A stretch of DNA of 62,252 bases from Streptomyces sp. AC558_RSS880. GTDB lineage: Bacteria; Actinomycetota; Actinomycetes; Streptomycetales; Streptomycetaceae. The notes below the pieces were generated by a model. It was not told the DNA's origin. It saw only the letters and a program-made list of their open reading frames with translations, and searched no databases. This document shows, one piece after another, positions 33,027 to 41,436 of this stretch (the first letter of the stretch is position 1; each line of letters opens with the position of its first letter). The DNA lies in assembly GCF_019049255.1 (NCBI RefSeq), contig NZ_JAGMUJ010000108.1:1-62252 (forward strand). Direction: 5' to 3'. The position numbers were made by a program, and so were the translations under genes.

Positions 33027-35159
33027 TCACCCGATCCCGGGGATCGCGGAGATGAGCAGGTCGATGAGCTTGATGCCGATGAACGGGGCGATCAGACCGC
33101 CGAGTCCGTAGATCGTGAGGTTCCGCCGCAGCATGAGATCCGCGCTGACCGGCCGGTACCGCACGCCCTTCAGGGACAGCGGCACCAGCGCGACGATGAT
33201 GAGCGCGTTGAAGATCACCGCGGACAGGATCGCGGAGTCCGGCGAGGACAGGCCCATGATGTCGAGCCTGTCCAGGCCCGGATGGACGGCCGCGAACAGC
33301 GCCGGGATGATCGCGAAGTACTTCGCGACGTCGTTGGCGATGGAGAACGTGGTCAGCGCCCCGCGTGTGATCAGCAACTGCTTGCCGATCTCGACGATCT
33401 CGATCAGCTTGGTCGGGTCGGAGTCGAGGTCGACCATGTTGCCGGCCTCCTTGGCGGCCGACGTACCGGTGTTCATCGCCACGCCGACGTCCGCCTGCGC
33501 GAGCGCGGGCGCGTCGTTGGTTCCGTCGCCGGTCATCGCGACCAGCTTGCCGTCGGCCTGCTCCCGCTTGATCAGGGCCATCTTGTCCTCGGGGGTGGCC
33601 TCCGCGAGGAAGTCGTCGACGCCCGCCTCCTCGGCGATCGCCCTGGCTGTCAGCGGGTTGTCACCCGTGATCATGACGGTCTTGATGCCCATGCGGCGCA
33701 GTTCCTCGAACCGCTCCCGCATGCCGTCCTTGACCACGTCCTTGAGGTGGATGACGCCCAGGATCCGGGCGCCCCGGTCGTCCTCGACGGCGACCAGCAG
33801 CGGCGTACCGCCCGCCCCGGAGATCCGCTCGGCGATCCCGTCGGCGTCCTCGGCGACCGTCCCGCCCCGCTCCTCGACCCAGGCGATGACCGAACCGGCC
33901 GCGCCCTTGCGGATCCTGCGGCCGTCGACGTCGACGCCCGACATACGGGTCCGGGCGGTGAAGGCGATCCACTCGGCGCCCACCAGTTCGCCCTGGTGGC
34001 GCTCGCGCAGGCCGTACCCCTCCTTGGCGAGGACGACGACCGAGCGGCCCTCGGGCGTCTCGTCGGCCAGCGACGACAGTTGCGCGGCGTCCGCGACCTC
34101 GGCCTCGGTGGTGCCCCGGACCGGCAGGAACTCGGCGGCCCGCCGGTTGCCGAGGGTGATGGTGCCGGTCTTGTCGAGCAGCAGCGTGGAGACGTCACCG
34201 GCTGCCTCGACCGCACGGCCGGACAGGGCGAGTACGTTGCGCTGGACCAGGCGGTCCATGCCCGCGATGCCGATCGCGGAGAGCAGGGCGCCGATCGTGG
34301 TCGGGATCAGGCAGACCAGCAGGGCGATCAGCACGACCATGGTCAGCTCCGTGCCCGCGTGGTCCGCGAACGGCGGCAGCGTGGCCACCGCGAGGAGGAA
34401 GACGATCGTCAGCGAGGCCAGCAGGATGTTCAGCGCGATCTCGTTCGGCGTCTTCTGCCGCGCCGCGCCCTCGACCAGGTTGATCATCCGGTCGATGAAG
34501 GTCTCGCCCGGCTTCGTCGTGATCCTGACGACGATGCGGTCGGAGAGGACCTTCGTACCGCCGGTGACCGCCGAGCGGTCACCGCCCGACTCGCGGATCA
34601 CCGGGGCCGACTCGCCCGTGATCGCCGACTCGTCGACGGACGCGACACCCTCGGCGACGTCACCGTCGCCGGGGATGATGTCGCCGGACTCGCACACGAC
34701 CAGGTCGCCGATCCTCAGATCGGTGCCTGGCACCCGCTCCTCACGGTCGCCCACGAGCCGGCGCGCCACCGTGTCGGTCCTGGTCTTGCGCAGGGTGTCG
34801 GCCTGCGCCCTGCCGCGGCCTTCGGCGACCGCCTCCGCCAGGTTGGCGAAGACGACGGTCAGCCACAGCCAGGCGCTGATCGTCCAGCCGAACCGGTCGC
34901 CGGGGTCCGTGAAGGAGAACACCGTGGTCAGCACGGACCCGATCCACACCACGAACATCACGGGCGACTTGATCTGGACCCGCGGGTCGAGCTTGCGGAA
35001 GGCGTCCGGGAGCGACTTGACCAGCTGCTTCGGATCGAAGAGGCCGGCGCCGACACGGCCTTCGGCGGGCCTGTGCCCGGTGGGGACGTCGCTGTGCGGC
35101 GCCCGGGTGGGAGTGGCTGTGGACATGGAGTCCTCTGACTTCTCTGTACGGGTGGTCAT
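33027..35159 (-). CDS. kdpB: Potassium-transporting P-type ATPase KdpB
   Basis: A 710-aa P-type ATPase, the catalytic subunit of the high-affinity K+ pump. Seen are the actuator loop motif ITGES, the phosphorylation motif DKTGT, the hinge MTGDGTNDAPALAQAD and several membrane segments. The ATG at 35159 overlaps the kdpA stop (TGATG); an ATG at 35126 is an alternative start inside a disordered N-terminal tail of about 35 residues. It couples ATP hydrolysis to K+ moved through KdpA. Confidence 0.95.
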   Translation of the reverse strand: MTTRTEKSEDSMSTATPTRAPHSDVPTGHRPAEGRVGAGLFDPKQLVKSLPDAFRKLDPRVQIKSPVMFVVWIGSVLTTVFSFTDPGDRFGWTISAWLWLTVVFANLAEAVAEGRGRAQADTLRKTRTDTVARRLVGDREERVPGTDLRIGDLVVCESGDIIPGDGDVAEGVASVDESAITGESAPVIRESGGDRSAVTGGTKVLSDRIVVRITTKPGETFIDRMINLVEGAARQKTPNEIALNILLASLTIVFLLAVATLPPFADHAGTELTMVVLIALLVCLIPTTIGALLSAIGIAGMDRLVQRNVLALSGRAVEAAGDVSTLLLDKTGTITLGNRRAAEFLPVRGTTEAEVADAAQLSSLADETPEGRSVVVLAKEGYGLRERHQGELVGAEWIAFTARTRMSGVDVDGRRIRKGAAGSVIAWVEERGGTVAEDADGIAERISGAGGTPLLVAVEDDRGARILGVIHLKDVVKDGMRERFEELRRMGIKTVMITGDNPLTARAIAEEAGVDDFLAEATPEDKMALIKREQADGKLVAMTGDGTNDAPALAQADVGVAMNTGTSAAKEAGNMVDLDSDPTKLIEIVEIGKQLLITRGALTTFSIANDVAKYFAIIPALFAAVHPGLDRLDIMGLSSPDSAILSAVIFNALIIVALVPLSLKGVRYRPVSADLMLRRNLTIYGLGGLIAPFIGIKLIDLLISAIPGIG

Positions 35160-36850
35160 CACGCCAGCCCCTCGGCGAGCGGGCCCAGCGAGAGGGCGGG
35201 GAAGTAGGTGAGACCGGTGATGATCAGGATGGCGCCCACCAGCAGGCCGGTGAACAGCGGTTTCTCGGTGCGCAGGGTGCCCGCCGTGGCCGGCACCGGC
35301 TTCTGCTCGGCGAGCGAGCCGGCCAGCGCCAGGACGAACACCATCGGCAGGAAGCGGCCGAGCAGCATCGCGATGCCGAGCGTGGTGTTGAACCACTGCG
35401 TGTCCGCGTTCAGGCCGGCGAAGGCCGAGCCGTTGTTGTTCGAGGCCGACGTGTAGGCGTACAGGATCTCGGAGAATCCGTGCGCACCGCTGTTGGTCAT
35501 CGAGTCGCCGGGGGTCGGCAGGGCCATCGCGAACGCGGTGAGGGTGAGCACGAGAGCCGGGGTGACGAGGATGTGACAGGCCGCCAGTTTGATCTCGCGG
35601 ATGCCGATCTTCTTGCCCAGGTACTCGGGTGTACGGCCGACCATCAGGCCGGCGATGAACACCGCGATGACCGCCATGATCAGCATGCCGTAGAGGCCGG
35701 AGCCGACGCCGCCGGGCGCGATCTCGCCCAGCATCATGCCGAGCATGGTGATGCCGCCGCCCAGGCCGGTGAAGGAGGAGTGGAAGGAGTCCACCGCACC
35801 GGTCGAGGTGAGGGTGGTCGACACGGCGAAGATCGACGAGCCGCCGATGCCGAAGCGGACCTCCTTGCCTTCCATCGCACCGCCTGCGGCCTGGAAGGCC
35901 GGGCCGTGGTGGGAGAACTCGGTCCACATCATGAGCGCGACGAAGCCGAGCCAGATGGTGGCCATGGTGGCGAGGATCGCGTAGCCCTGCTTGACCGAGC
36001 CGACCATCAGGCCGAAGGTCCGGGTGATCGAGAACGGGATCAGCAGGATCAGGAAGATCTCGAAGAGGTTGGAGAACGGGGTGGGGTTCTCGAACGGGTG
36101 GGCGGAGTTGGCGTTGAAGTAGCCGCCACCGTTGGTGCCCAGCTCCTTGATGGCCTCCTGCGAGGCCACCGCGCCCCCGTTCCACTCCCGCGTGCCGCCC
36201 GTGAACTGGCCGACCTCGTGGATGCCGGAGAAGTTCTGGATCACCCCGCACGCCACCAGGACGACCGCGCCGACGGCCGCCAGCGGCACCAGGACGCGCA
36301 CGACACCGCGTACCAGGTCGGCCCAGAAGTTGCCCAGCTCACCGGTGCGGGAGCGCGCGAACCCGCGCACGAGCGCCACGGCGACGGCCATGCCCACGGC
36401 CGCGGAGACGAAGTTCTGCACCGCCAGGCCGGCGGTCTGCACGACGTGGCCCATGGCCTGCTCGCCGTAGTACGACTGCCAGTTGGTGTTGGTCACGAAC
36501 GACACGGCGGTGTTGAACGCCTGGTCCGGGTCGATCGAGGCGAATCCCAGCGAGCCGGGCAGGACACCCTGGAGCCGCTGGAGGGCGTAGAGGAGGAGGA
36601 CGCCGGCCAGGGAGAAGGCGAGGACGCCGCGCAGGTACGCGGGCCAGCGCATCTCGGTGTCGGGGTCGGCGCCGATGCCCTTGTGGATCCACTTCTCGAC
36701 GCGCCAGTGCCTGTCGGAGGAGTAGACCTCGGCCATGTAGGTGCCGAGGGGCTTGTGGGCGAGGGCCAGCGCGGCCATGAGCGCGAGCAACTGGAGCACG
36801 CCGGCGAGGACGGGACCCACGCCTCCCGCCGCGGTAGCAGCTGATGTCAC
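35159..36850 (-). CDS. kdpA: Potassium-translocating subunit KdpA
   Basis: A 563-aa polytopic membrane protein with the KdpA motifs PLGTYMAEVYSS, ASIDPDQAFNTAVSFVTNTN, ELGTNGGGYFNANSAHPFEN and SVKQGYAILATMATIW. It forms the K+ selectivity filter of the pump. It starts at a GTG two bases after the kdpF stop, with a GGAGAGG site inside kdpF. Length is typical. Confidence 0.95.
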   Translation of the reverse strand: MTSAATAAGGVGPVLAGVLQLLALMAALALAHKPLGTYMAEVYSSDRHWRVEKWIHKGIGADPDTEMRWPAYLRGVLAFSLAGVLLLYALQRLQGVLPGSLGFASIDPDQAFNTAVSFVTNTNWQSYYGEQAMGHVVQTAGLAVQNFVSAAVGMAVAVALVRGFARSRTGELGNFWADLVRGVVRVLVPLAAVGAVVLVACGVIQNFSGIHEVGQFTGGTREWNGGAVASQEAIKELGTNGGGYFNANSAHPFENPTPFSNLFEIFLILLIPFSITRTFGLMVGSVKQGYAILATMATIWLGFVALMMWTEFSHHGPAFQAAGGAMEGKEVRFGIGGSSIFAVSTTLTSTGAVDSFHSSFTGLGGGITMLGMMLGEIAPGGVGSGLYGMLIMAVIAVFIAGLMVGRTPEYLGKKIGIREIKLAACHILVTPALVLTLTAFAMALPTPGDSMTNSGAHGFSEILYAYTSASNNNGSAFAGLNADTQWFNTTLGIAMLLGRFLPMVFVLALAGSLAEQKPVPATAGTLRTEKPLFTGLLVGAILIITGLTYFPALSLGPLAEGLA

Positions 36851-36852
36851 CG

Positions 36853-36942
36853 TCAGAACCTCTCCGCGAAGATCAGGGCGAGGACGAGATGGCCCAGCAG
36901 GGAGACGGCCACGATCAGGCCGACGACGTTCTCGGCGGTCAC
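36853..36942 (-). CDS. kdpF: Small KdpF subunit
   Basis: A 29-aa single-helix membrane peptide (VTAENVVGLIVAVSLLGHLV, then ALIFAERF). It starts at a GTG that overlaps the stop of an upstream 27-aa ORF and ends two bases before kdpA. Size, place and the ending in (P/A)ERF fit KdpF, which packs against KdpA in the complex. Confidence 0.88.
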   Translation of the reverse strand: MTAENVVGLIVAVSLLGHLVLALIFAERF

Positions 36943-37022
36943 AGCTTCGTCACCCCCTTGGCGGCAAGGGCCACCAGCGCGAAACCCGCGAGCACGGTGA
37001 AGACGAAGGCCAGATCGGCCAT
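36939..37022 (-). CDS. 27-aa membrane peptide upstream of kdpF
   Basis: An ATG-started ORF (MADLAFVFTVLAGFALVALA, then AKGVTKL) encoding one hydrophobic helix and a basic tail. Its TGA overlaps the GTG of kdpF, and an AGGAG sequence lies about eight bases before its ATG. Being the first gene of the operon and coupled to kdpF, it is probably a real small protein, perhaps a second KdpF-like stabiliser or a coupling leader. I do not know an assigned name. Confidence 0.7.
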   Translation of the reverse strand: MADLAFVFTVLAGFALVALAAKGVTKL

Positions 37023-37098
37023 CGCGAACTCCTGGAGTGAGGTCGGTTGGAACGGACGATTAGAGGAAAGCGCCTCTTTGACCGGATCAGGCCGGTCG

Positions 37099-37148
37099 TT
37101 GACGTCTCCCTTACGGCGATGCCGCGACTTTGACGGAGTTCTTACGGC
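37099..37148. promoter_or_regulatory. Spaced direct repeat upstream of kdp, candidate KdpE site
   Basis: The pattern TTGACG-N6-TTACGGC occurs at 37099-37117 and again at 37130-37148, exactly 31 bp apart, about three helical turns. The identical halves with unrelated spacers suggest selection. It lies 77-126 bp upstream of the first kdp ORF, suiting tandem binding of an OmpR-type regulator. Confidence 0.55.
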
Positions 37149-37916
37149 ATCCGGTCGGAACCGGTGAGCAGGCCGCCCTGATGGTCGATGGCCCAGGTCA
37201 CCAGGTCACGACACACCGGCTGACATCCGGAACCGCGCGAGGTCTTCGTCCTCTGTGGCGCACCGGAGCCCCGACCGTCGCCACCGCCCGGCCGGGACAC
37301 CGCTCGGGTCGCCGCACGTGAACCTTCCCGTACAGAACGCGTCAGGACTGCTCCGTGACGGCCTTGCCTTCACGGAGCCGGCCATACGCTGCTCGGTGAC
37401 GGTGTGTGGCATGCCGCACGGTGCCGCTCGCCCCGGGAGCCGGTGCGCCCTCCAGGACATCGGGCGGATCACCGCTGCCCTGCGCTCGGACTCGGTCTGT
37501 GGGCTGTTCCTGACCGTCCTCACCGTGGTGGCGGCGGAGTCGTGGCGCAGCGCGAAGGGGGCCTCGGACCTCGATGGTCTCCTCGCCGTTCGGCTGGCCA
37601 GCGGAGGCGGCTGGCCGGGCGCTCCCACGGACGGGAGCGACTCAGGGTCCGGCGGCCGGGATGCCGGGAGCGGGGCCGCTGGACCTCCGGGGACGAGGCG
37701 GAGGAGATCGGCCGTGGCGGGCGGCGGCGTCTCCCCCGGATCATCGCCGGCAGGGAGTGCAAGCGGCATCGGTCATTCCGTCGTACCCGCCCTTCCCGTC
37801 CGCCGCGACACACGGCCCACTGCGGCCGGAGAGCGAGCACCTGACCGTCCGGCGGCCGGGAGCCCGGCCGCCGGACGGGCGTTCAGCCATGCGTCACGAC
37901 GCGTGACGCATGCAGG
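37149..37916. other. Intergenic, no gene recognised
   Basis: About 770 bases between the kdp promoter and the 3' end of the lyase gene. Long frames on both strands are Gly/Arg/Ser-rich and look like GC shadows. Nothing with a ribosome binding site and recognisable motif was found. Confidence 0.45.
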
Positions 37917-39908
37917 TCATCGGGTGTAGCGGATGGCCGGTCGGGCCGGCCGCTCCATGTCCTCTCCGATGAAGTAGCCGGTCCACGGCGGCTGGTTGTA
38001 GGCCACGTTCTGCCAGGCCACCCCGAGGCGGTACTGCGGATCGTGCATCAGGGTGCGCAGCCGCAGGTCCGTCCCGGCGGTCGTGGTGTAGACCCGGAGC
38101 GCCGACTCGTCCTGGGTGCGGTAGATGACTTCCTCGCGCCAGTCGCCGTACAGGTCGGCCTGGAGTACGGGGTTTCCCTTGGTCCAGTTGTTGGTGTAGA
38201 CGCCCTCGGGCTGGAAGACGGTGTTCTGGGTGCCGGTCTTCCCGTCCCACTCGGCGACGTACGGCCGGCCCGCCGGGTCGGTCGACTCGCTGAAGTCGTG
38301 GTCGAGGATCTCCCGCAGGGGGTCGCCGTCCCACCAGATCATGTGGTTGGCCGACGGGATGGACGTGCCGAGCAGCGTGCCGTCGGCCGCCCTCAGTTCG
38401 CCCTCGCGCGAGTTCCAGGCGCCGGTCGCGGTGACCGCCCAGGCCTCCGCGCCCGGGTGGGCGGGGTCGATGTCGCCGGCTGCCGCGCGTCCGATGTCCC
38501 TGGTCGCGGGCATGTCGTAGAGGATCTCGCCGGTGGCCGCGTCCCGGAACGTCGCTCCGCGGTTGCCGGAGGCCGCCATCGACTCGTGGGCGGCGAAGAC
38601 TTCCTGGCCGGGGCGGCTCGGGTCGAAGTCGGAGACGTGCAGGGAGTCGCCGTGGCCCAGCTTGGTGTTGTACAGCGGCGATCCGTCGTCGTCCAGGGTG
38701 AGCGAGCCGTAGACGATCTCGTCCTTCGCGTCGCCGTCCACGTCCGCGACCGCCAGGTTGTGGTTGCCCTGGCCCTTGTACTCGGCGCCCAGGTCGTCGG
38801 AGTCGAACGCCCAGCGCTGCTTCAGTTTCTCGCCGTCGAAGTCGAAGGCGGTCAGGGTGGAGCGGGTGTAGTAGCCGCGGGCGAAGACGACCGAGGGGCG
38901 TTCGCCGTCCAGGTAGGCGACACCGGCCAGGAAGCGGTCGGCGCGGTTGCCGTAGCAGTCGCCCCAGGCACAGGTGTCACCCCGCCCCGGGACGTAGTCC
39001 ACGGTGTCGACGGCCGCGCCGGTCTTCCCGTCGAAGACCGTCAGGTACTCGGGGCCGGACAGTACGTGACCGCTGCTGTTGCGGTGGTCGGCCGCCGGGT
39101 CGCCGATCACGGTGCCGGTGCCGTCCACCGTGCCGTCGGCCGTCTTCACCGTCACCTCGGAGCGGCCGTCGCCGTCGAGGTCGTAGACCATCAGCTGGGT
39201 GTAGTGCGCCCCGGCGCGGATGTTGCGGCCGAGGTCGATGCGCCACAACTGCTCGCCGTCCAGGGTGTAGGCGTCGAGGTAGACGTTGCCGGTGTAGCCG
39301 CTGCGGGAGTTGTCGCGCGAGTTGCTCGGGTCCCACTTCTGGACGATCTCGTACCGGCCGTCCCCGTCGAGGTCGCCGACGCTCGCGTCGTTGAGGTGGT
39401 AGGTGTACGACTCTCCGGCCGGTGTGACGCCGCCGGCGGGCCGGTTGACCGGGATCTCCTGGTACTGCCGGGACCAGACGCCGAACCTGTCGGTGCGCTC
39501 GGTGACCCGGCTGCCGCGCAGGACCTCGACCCGGTAGACCGAGTCGGCGGTGCCGCGCGGGTCGGTGAGGCTGGTCGCGCCGCGGACCGGGGTGCGGGTG
39601 ATGCGGCGGCCGTCCCGGTAGACGTGGAAGGCGACGCCCTCCGGGTCCAGGCCGAGCATCCGCCAGCCGACGAAGACGCCGTCCTCGGTCCGCACGGCGA
39701 CCGGCGCCCGGTCGAGGTTCTCCATCTGGCGCAGCGGACGGTCGGGCCGGTGGTCGCCGGAGGCGGAGGCGGGACCGGTGAACGCGGTGGCGGCGAGGGA
39801 CAGGACGGCGAGGCAGACGGCGATCGGCCGGAAGCGGGACCGGCCGGTCGCGGTGACTGCGGTGCGTCTGGCGTGTCGAGTGCCGGGAACGGTGGATTCC
39901 CTGCCCAT
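37917..39908 (-). CDS. Secreted rhamnogalacturonan lyase (PL11)
   Basis: A 663-aa secreted lyase. The signal peptide (about residues 1-50) has a long charged start and ends ASASG. The rest is an eight-bladed propeller of the YesW/YesX type. Repeated calcium-binding loops are visible (VGDLDGDGRYEIV, VYDLDGDGRSEV, VADVDGDAKDEIV, ADLYGDWREEVI), as is the start QMENLDRAPVAVRTEDGVFV. It cleaves the rhamnogalacturonan I backbone of pectin outside the cell. It is monocistronic, with a TGAATCGATTCA palindrome upstream of its start. Confidence 0.92.
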   Translation of the reverse strand: MGRESTVPGTRHARRTAVTATGRSRFRPIAVCLAVLSLAATAFTGPASASGDHRPDRPLRQMENLDRAPVAVRTEDGVFVGWRMLGLDPEGVAFHVYRDGRRITRTPVRGATSLTDPRGTADSVYRVEVLRGSRVTERTDRFGVWSRQYQEIPVNRPAGGVTPAGESYTYHLNDASVGDLDGDGRYEIVQKWDPSNSRDNSRSGYTGNVYLDAYTLDGEQLWRIDLGRNIRAGAHYTQLMVYDLDGDGRSEVTVKTADGTVDGTGTVIGDPAADHRNSSGHVLSGPEYLTVFDGKTGAAVDTVDYVPGRGDTCAWGDCYGNRADRFLAGVAYLDGERPSVVFARGYYTRSTLTAFDFDGEKLKQRWAFDSDDLGAEYKGQGNHNLAVADVDGDAKDEIVYGSLTLDDDGSPLYNTKLGHGDSLHVSDFDPSRPGQEVFAAHESMAASGNRGATFRDAATGEILYDMPATRDIGRAAAGDIDPAHPGAEAWAVTATGAWNSREGELRAADGTLLGTSIPSANHMIWWDGDPLREILDHDFSESTDPAGRPYVAEWDGKTGTQNTVFQPEGVYTNNWTKGNPVLQADLYGDWREEVIYRTQDESALRVYTTTAGTDLRLRTLMHDPQYRLGVAWQNVAYNQPPWTGYFIGEDMERPARPAIRYTR

Positions 39909-39950
39909 ACGGGTGCTCCTTTGCTCGCAGGACGAGAGGCCCTGCGGGAT

Positions 39951-39962
39951 TGAATCGATTCA
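39951..39962. promoter_or_regulatory. LacI-type operator before the lyase gene
   Basis: TGAATCGATTCA is a perfect 12-bp palindrome 42 bp upstream of the lyase ATG. LacI-family regulators of streptomycete sugar genes often bind such CG-centred AT-flanked palindromes. A rhamnose or galacturonate-derived inducer would be logical, but no regulator gene is in the window. Confidence 0.6.
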
Positions 39963-40257
39963 TCAACCGGCCGTCCGAGTCTGGCAACGGCTGATCGACA
40001 GGGTCAACACTCGGGTCAGTGCGGTTAGTTGCGAAACATTGCGAGCGGTCCCCAGGAGTCGGACGTCGCGGTACGGCCGCACCCGATGGCGTCCGGTCAC
40101 CCGACCATGCGCGCGCCCCGCACGCCTTCGGCGGTCAGGAGCCGGTCACCCGGCCGCCGGGTGCCTCCTGCGAACCGGGGTGGTGCGACGGTGTCGACGG
40201 CCTGCTCGCCGAAGGCTCCGTCGACGAGGCGTGAGCCCGTGGGGCGGGCGGGGCCGG

Positions 40258-40745
40258 TCAGGTCGTCGCCTGCCGCGTCAGCCGGGGAGCCGGCAGCTGC
40301 GGGCCGGGGATGTCCGTGCCACCGTCCAGTTGGACGAACAACGTGTTCACGGCGAGCCGGGACAGCTCGCGCGGCTGGGACGAGGTGGTCGTCGCGGACA
40401 CGCGGAGGCCGGCGGCGAAGTCGTCCACGATGCCCCGCCGCGCGAGCCGCCCGATGCCCGCGTGCCCCTCGTCGGCGGTGATCAGCACCATGTCGTGGGC
40501 GTCGGGCGTGAGCCCCTCGACCGCGGCGAACAGCCGTTGCGCGCCGTCGCGAATCCGCGGATCGGCGCGCACGGGACGCACGGGACGCACCCGCGCGCCC
40601 GTCTCCCGCAGACTGCGCGCGGCGGACTCCAGCCGTTCGTCCTCGGCGTCGACCACGAGGCCGTAGCCGTGCTCGGCGAACTGCCGGGCCGGTTCGTATC
40701 CGATTCCGGCGGAAGCGCCGGTGATCAGGGCGAGAGACCGTGTGT
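40258..40745 (-). pseudogene. SDR fragment fused to a transposase frame
   Basis: From TRSLALITGASAGIGYEPAR the sequence is a clear SDR nucleotide-binding start (TGASAGIG) followed by FAEHGYGLVVDAEDERLESA and ARSLRETGARV. It then degrades: the NNAG motif is absent (VLITADEGHAGIGRL stands in its place) and there is no catalytic YxxxK. It shares one uninterrupted reading frame with the IS630-like transposase upstream and has no start codon of its own that I can support. An inactive remnant is most likely. Confidence 0.6.
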
Positions 40746-40829
40746 CAGTCGTGCCGGCCGGGTGACCCGCGGGCGGATCGCCAAGTCCCGGCGACGGAGA
40801 GCGCGGCGGCGGCGCACCTGGAGTACCCG

Positions 40830-41403
40830 GCCGGGACCGTTCCGGGGCCTGGATCTGCGACTTCTCGTCCACACACAGCACCAGGGCCTTCTCCGGCGGG
40901 TCGAGGTAGAGGCCGACGACGTCACGGACCTTGTCGGTGAACAACGGGTCCGTGGAGAGCTTGAAGGTCCGCGTCCGGTGCGGGGCCGGGGCGAACGCCT
41001 GCCGGATCCGCGAGATCGCGGACTGCGACATGCCGGTGGCCGCCGCCGTCGACCTCGTCGACCAGTGGGTGGCGTTCTTCGGCTTCTCCCCCAGCGTCTT
41101 GACGACGACCCGCTCGACGTCCGCGTCGGTGATCTTCCGCGGGACACCGGGCCGCGGCTCGTCCGACAGGCCGTCCGGGCCGCGTTCGACAAAACGCCGC
41201 CGCCAGGTGCGGACCGTGTCCGCGGAGACACCCAGCCGGCGTGACACCTCCATGACCGAGTGCCCCTCGGCACACTCCAGCACGATGCTTGAGCGCTGGG
41301 CCAGCGCCCGGGCCGTCGTGCGGCGACGCACCCAGCCCTCCAGCACGGCCCGCTGGGCATCGGTCACCGGCAACGGCGGAATCCTCGGACCCGGACGACT
41401 CAC
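40830..41403 (-). pseudogene. IS630-family transposase, N-terminal part only
   Basis: About 190 residues of an IS630-type transposase: helix-turn-helix region (GHSVMEVSRRLGVSADTVRT), Arg-rich second helix, then ITDADVERVVVKTLGEKP and the first catalytic Asp in LVLCVDEKSQIQA. Full-length enzymes have roughly 340-360 residues; here the frame leaves the family after about residue 190 and continues through a Pro-rich joint into an SDR fragment. The DDE triad is therefore incomplete. It borders the PKS cluster on its left side. Confidence 0.75.
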
Positions 41404-41436
41404 ACCCGACCAGCGACGAATCTCCGACTCAGGTCA

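Noticed and set aside
29399..36844. Several long plus-strand frames opposite the kdp genes
   Set aside because: All mirror well-supported kdp genes on the minus strand and contain only Arg/Gly/Asp-rich sequence without motifs or start signals.
37255..37929. 224-codon plus-strand frame downstream of kdp
   Set aside because: It has Gly/Ser/Arg-rich composition, no family resemblance and no ribosome binding site, and it overlaps competing frames of equal quality.
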